51,297 bases of DNA from UBA1422 sp041859095 (lineage in GTDB: Bacteria; Bacillota; Clostridia; Peptostreptococcales; Anaerovoracaceae): positions 1-51,297 of the forward strand of contig JBHEKY010000012.1 in NCBI GenBank assembly GCA_041859095.1. The letters are read 5' to 3'. The translations under genes and the position numbers were made by a program. Positions 49,827 through 51,297 of this stretch are shown in pieces (the stretch's first letter is position 1; each line of letters starts with the position of its first letter). The notes under the pieces were generated by a model that was given only the letters and a program-made list of their open reading frames with translations, did no database searches and had not been told where the DNA came from.

Positions 49827-51179
49827 TCAAGCCATTTTCTTTAGTTTCTTGCTTTCGAAAACAATCAGGGTTAATGCCAAGATAAACGCACATAAGTCTG
49901 CCACTGGCTGTGCCATCCAGATCCCCTTGATTCCGAAGAATGTGGGCAACAGAAACAATAATGGTACCGCAAATATAACGATTCGTGATATTCCATTAAG
50001 AATTGCAAATCCATTTCGTTCAGCTGCCATATAATAACCTGCAGCATATTGGGACAGATTTCCTAATGGGAAGAGAAGTAAAAATACCATCATGACGGAT
50101 GTTGTTGCGTCAATCAATTCCGGGATTGGACCGGTGAAGAATCCAACCAAAGGTTTTGCAGCCACAATCACGATGATCAAAGCGACTGATAGCAGAATCG
50201 TACTATTTATTGCACCTGTTTTCAAGACGCCTGAGACCCTGCCGTAAAGTTTTGCTCCAAGGTTGAAGCTTACAATCGGTTGGATCCCCATGATAAATGC
50301 GGTTGAAATCATCATCAAGATATAGGCAATATAAGCATTTACAATGCCAAAGGCAGCGATTTCCAATTCTCCACCACCGTAGGTTGAAATTTGATTATTA
50401 ATGACAATCGTTGATATGGTAGTACAAATCTGAATTGCAAAATACGCAAATCCGATTTTCATGGTTTCCCATACGATACGTAGGTCAACTTTATAAAGAT
50501 CACTCCATCTCAATTTAAAAGTTGATTTTGACCATTGGAAGTATGGTATCAGCAATATCGACATGCCGACACAGACAACCCATGTAATGGAAGAACCTTC
50601 CATGCCAAACCCCATTTTGAAAATAAGGATATATTCAAGTACAATAGCAATCGCAGCAGGTCCCATATATGCAATGGCTGATGCAAGGGGTCTTTCATCA
50701 ACTCTGCCAAAATAGTATGCAATACTTCCTACTACACAGATTGGCGCGCCGAATAGGAATGGTATCGCATAATCTTTTGCAGTTTCAAGAATCGCATCGG
50801 TAGCTCCAAATGCTGTCAAGACTGCATCGACATTTATAATTGCAATTGTAGCGACTGCTACGGAGAAATAAAAAGCAAATATAATTACGCTTCCATACAC
50901 TTTACGTGCACCTTCTTTGTCGCCGGTGCCGAGTCTCATTGCAGCAATCGTTGACGCTCCAATGCCAAACAAACCCAATACGGCAACTGTTATAACCCAT
51001 AATGGGACAATCACACCAATTGTTGCAAGTCCATCAGCGCCAATCCCGTTGCCGACAATAAAGCCATCTGCGACAACGGATAGTGCTTGTAACAGCAACC
51101 CTGCAAGGGCAAACAGCGAGTACTTCCAAAAAAGCGGGGTTATTTTCTTGTCTCTAAATTCACTTTTTTCTACATTCAT
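49827..51179 (-). CDS. MATE family efflux transporter (2)
   Basis: A 450-aa protein with 12 membrane segments, paralogous to the one at 43053-44450 (both have a GNGIGADGL- or GNGIGALGL-like loop and the GIGASTIAAMRLG-type motif, and end in the same LVFESKKLK-like tail). The ATG at 51179 is preferred since AGGAGG precedes it; the in-frame TTG at 51197 overlaps that site. A weak promoter may lie in the last bases of the window. The YtcJ-like gene follows. Confidence 0.9.
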   Translation of the reverse strand: MNVEKSEFRDKKITPLFWKYSLFALAGLLLQALSVVADGFIVGNGIGADGLATIGVIVPLWVITVAVLGLFGIGASTIAAMRLGTGDKEGARKVYGSVIIFAFYFSVAVATIAIINVDAVLTAFGATDAILETAKDYAIPFLFGAPICVVGSIAYYFGRVDERPLASAIAYMGPAAIAIVLEYILIFKMGFGMEGSSITWVVCVGMSILLIPYFQWSKSTFKLRWSDLYKVDLRIVWETMKIGFAYFAIQICTTISTIVINNQISTYGGGELEIAAFGIVNAYIAYILMMISTAFIMGIQPIVSFNLGAKLYGRVSGVLKTGAINSTILLSVALIIVIVAAKPLVGFFTGPIPELIDATTSVMMVFLLLFPLGNLSQYAAGYYMAAERNGFAILNGISRIVIFAVPLLFLLPTFFGIKGIWMAQPVADLCAFILALTLIVFESKKLKKMA

Positions 51180-51297
51180 TTTTCTTCCTCCTAACAATCC
51201 AACAACGATTATATGACATTATAGCTTTCAGAATTTTCTTAATCTATTCATCAATAGAGTAATTTTTCGCTTCCAACGATACCTACTTATAGTAATC

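Noticed and set aside
1..51297. tRNA, rRNA, insertion sequences, phage genes
   Set aside because: None were seen by eye on either strand; a small RNA gene could still be missed without a covariance search.

Overview
The window (51,297 bp) looks like chromosomal DNA of an anaerobic, amino-acid-fermenting Gram-positive bacterium of the Clostridia. Supporting signs are strong AGGAGG-type ribosome binding sites, sigma-A promoters, a sodium-pump decarboxylase subunit pair, a tungsten-type aldehyde:ferredoxin oxidoreductase domain, two sigma-54 activators, a DDAH-type amidinohydrolase and a hydantoinase cluster. The species was not identified. No rRNA, tRNA, insertion sequence, prophage or CRISPR array was seen. 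Most genes lie on the minus strand.

Region 1 (1-17.5 kb) is an accessory patchwork. It holds a VanZ-like membrane protein; a PHP-AAA ATPase split by a G7 frameshift inside its Walker A motif, with a coupled 92-aa partner; a LMW phosphatase/DUF2130 pair; a chimeric gene ending in the C-terminal half of SbcD; small lipoproteins and membrane proteins; oadG-oadB behind a structured leader; an ECF-type vitamin transporter facing a MocR/PdxR-type regulator; an HD hydrolase; a VWA/macro-domain pair; and several very short membrane ORFs. Four of the small genes share one promoter architecture (TTACTGTAC-N6-TCG-N14-TAnnAT on the minus strand), which suggests an undescribed regulon. Short tandem repeats are frequent here.

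Region 2 (17.5-31 kb) is a catabolic block: DDAH-like amidinohydrolase, then on the minus strand dihydropyrimidinase/hydantoinase, N-carbamoyl amino acid hydrolase (carrying a 12-copy in-frame minisatellite), a sigma-54 activator, a D-aminoacylase-like amidohydrolase, an APC amino acid permease with a perfect sigma-54 promoter and two palindromic candidate enhancer sites, and an iron-type alcohol dehydrogenase. A YtcJ-like lipoprotein amidohydrolase precedes this block. The likely theme is conversion of hydantoins, dihydropyrimidines or N-acyl/N-carbamoyl amino acids to free amino acids.

Region 3 (31-43 kb) holds an M50-like protease with a helical-repeat tail, a 1026-aa fusion of an iron-type alcohol dehydrogenase to an aldehyde:ferredoxin oxidoreductase, a CorA-like transporter, and a compact branched-chain amino acid operon in the order ilvB-ilvN-ilvC-ilvD-ilvA-ridA.

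Region 4 (43-51.3 kb) has two MATE exporters, each next to an amide-hydrolysing enzyme (a nitrilase-family amidase and a YtcJ-like amidohydrolase). They flank an overlapping LuxR / sigma-54-activator gene pair. The amidase-MATE operon has its own sigma-54 promoter, with an inverted repeat about 150 bp upstream as candidate activator site.
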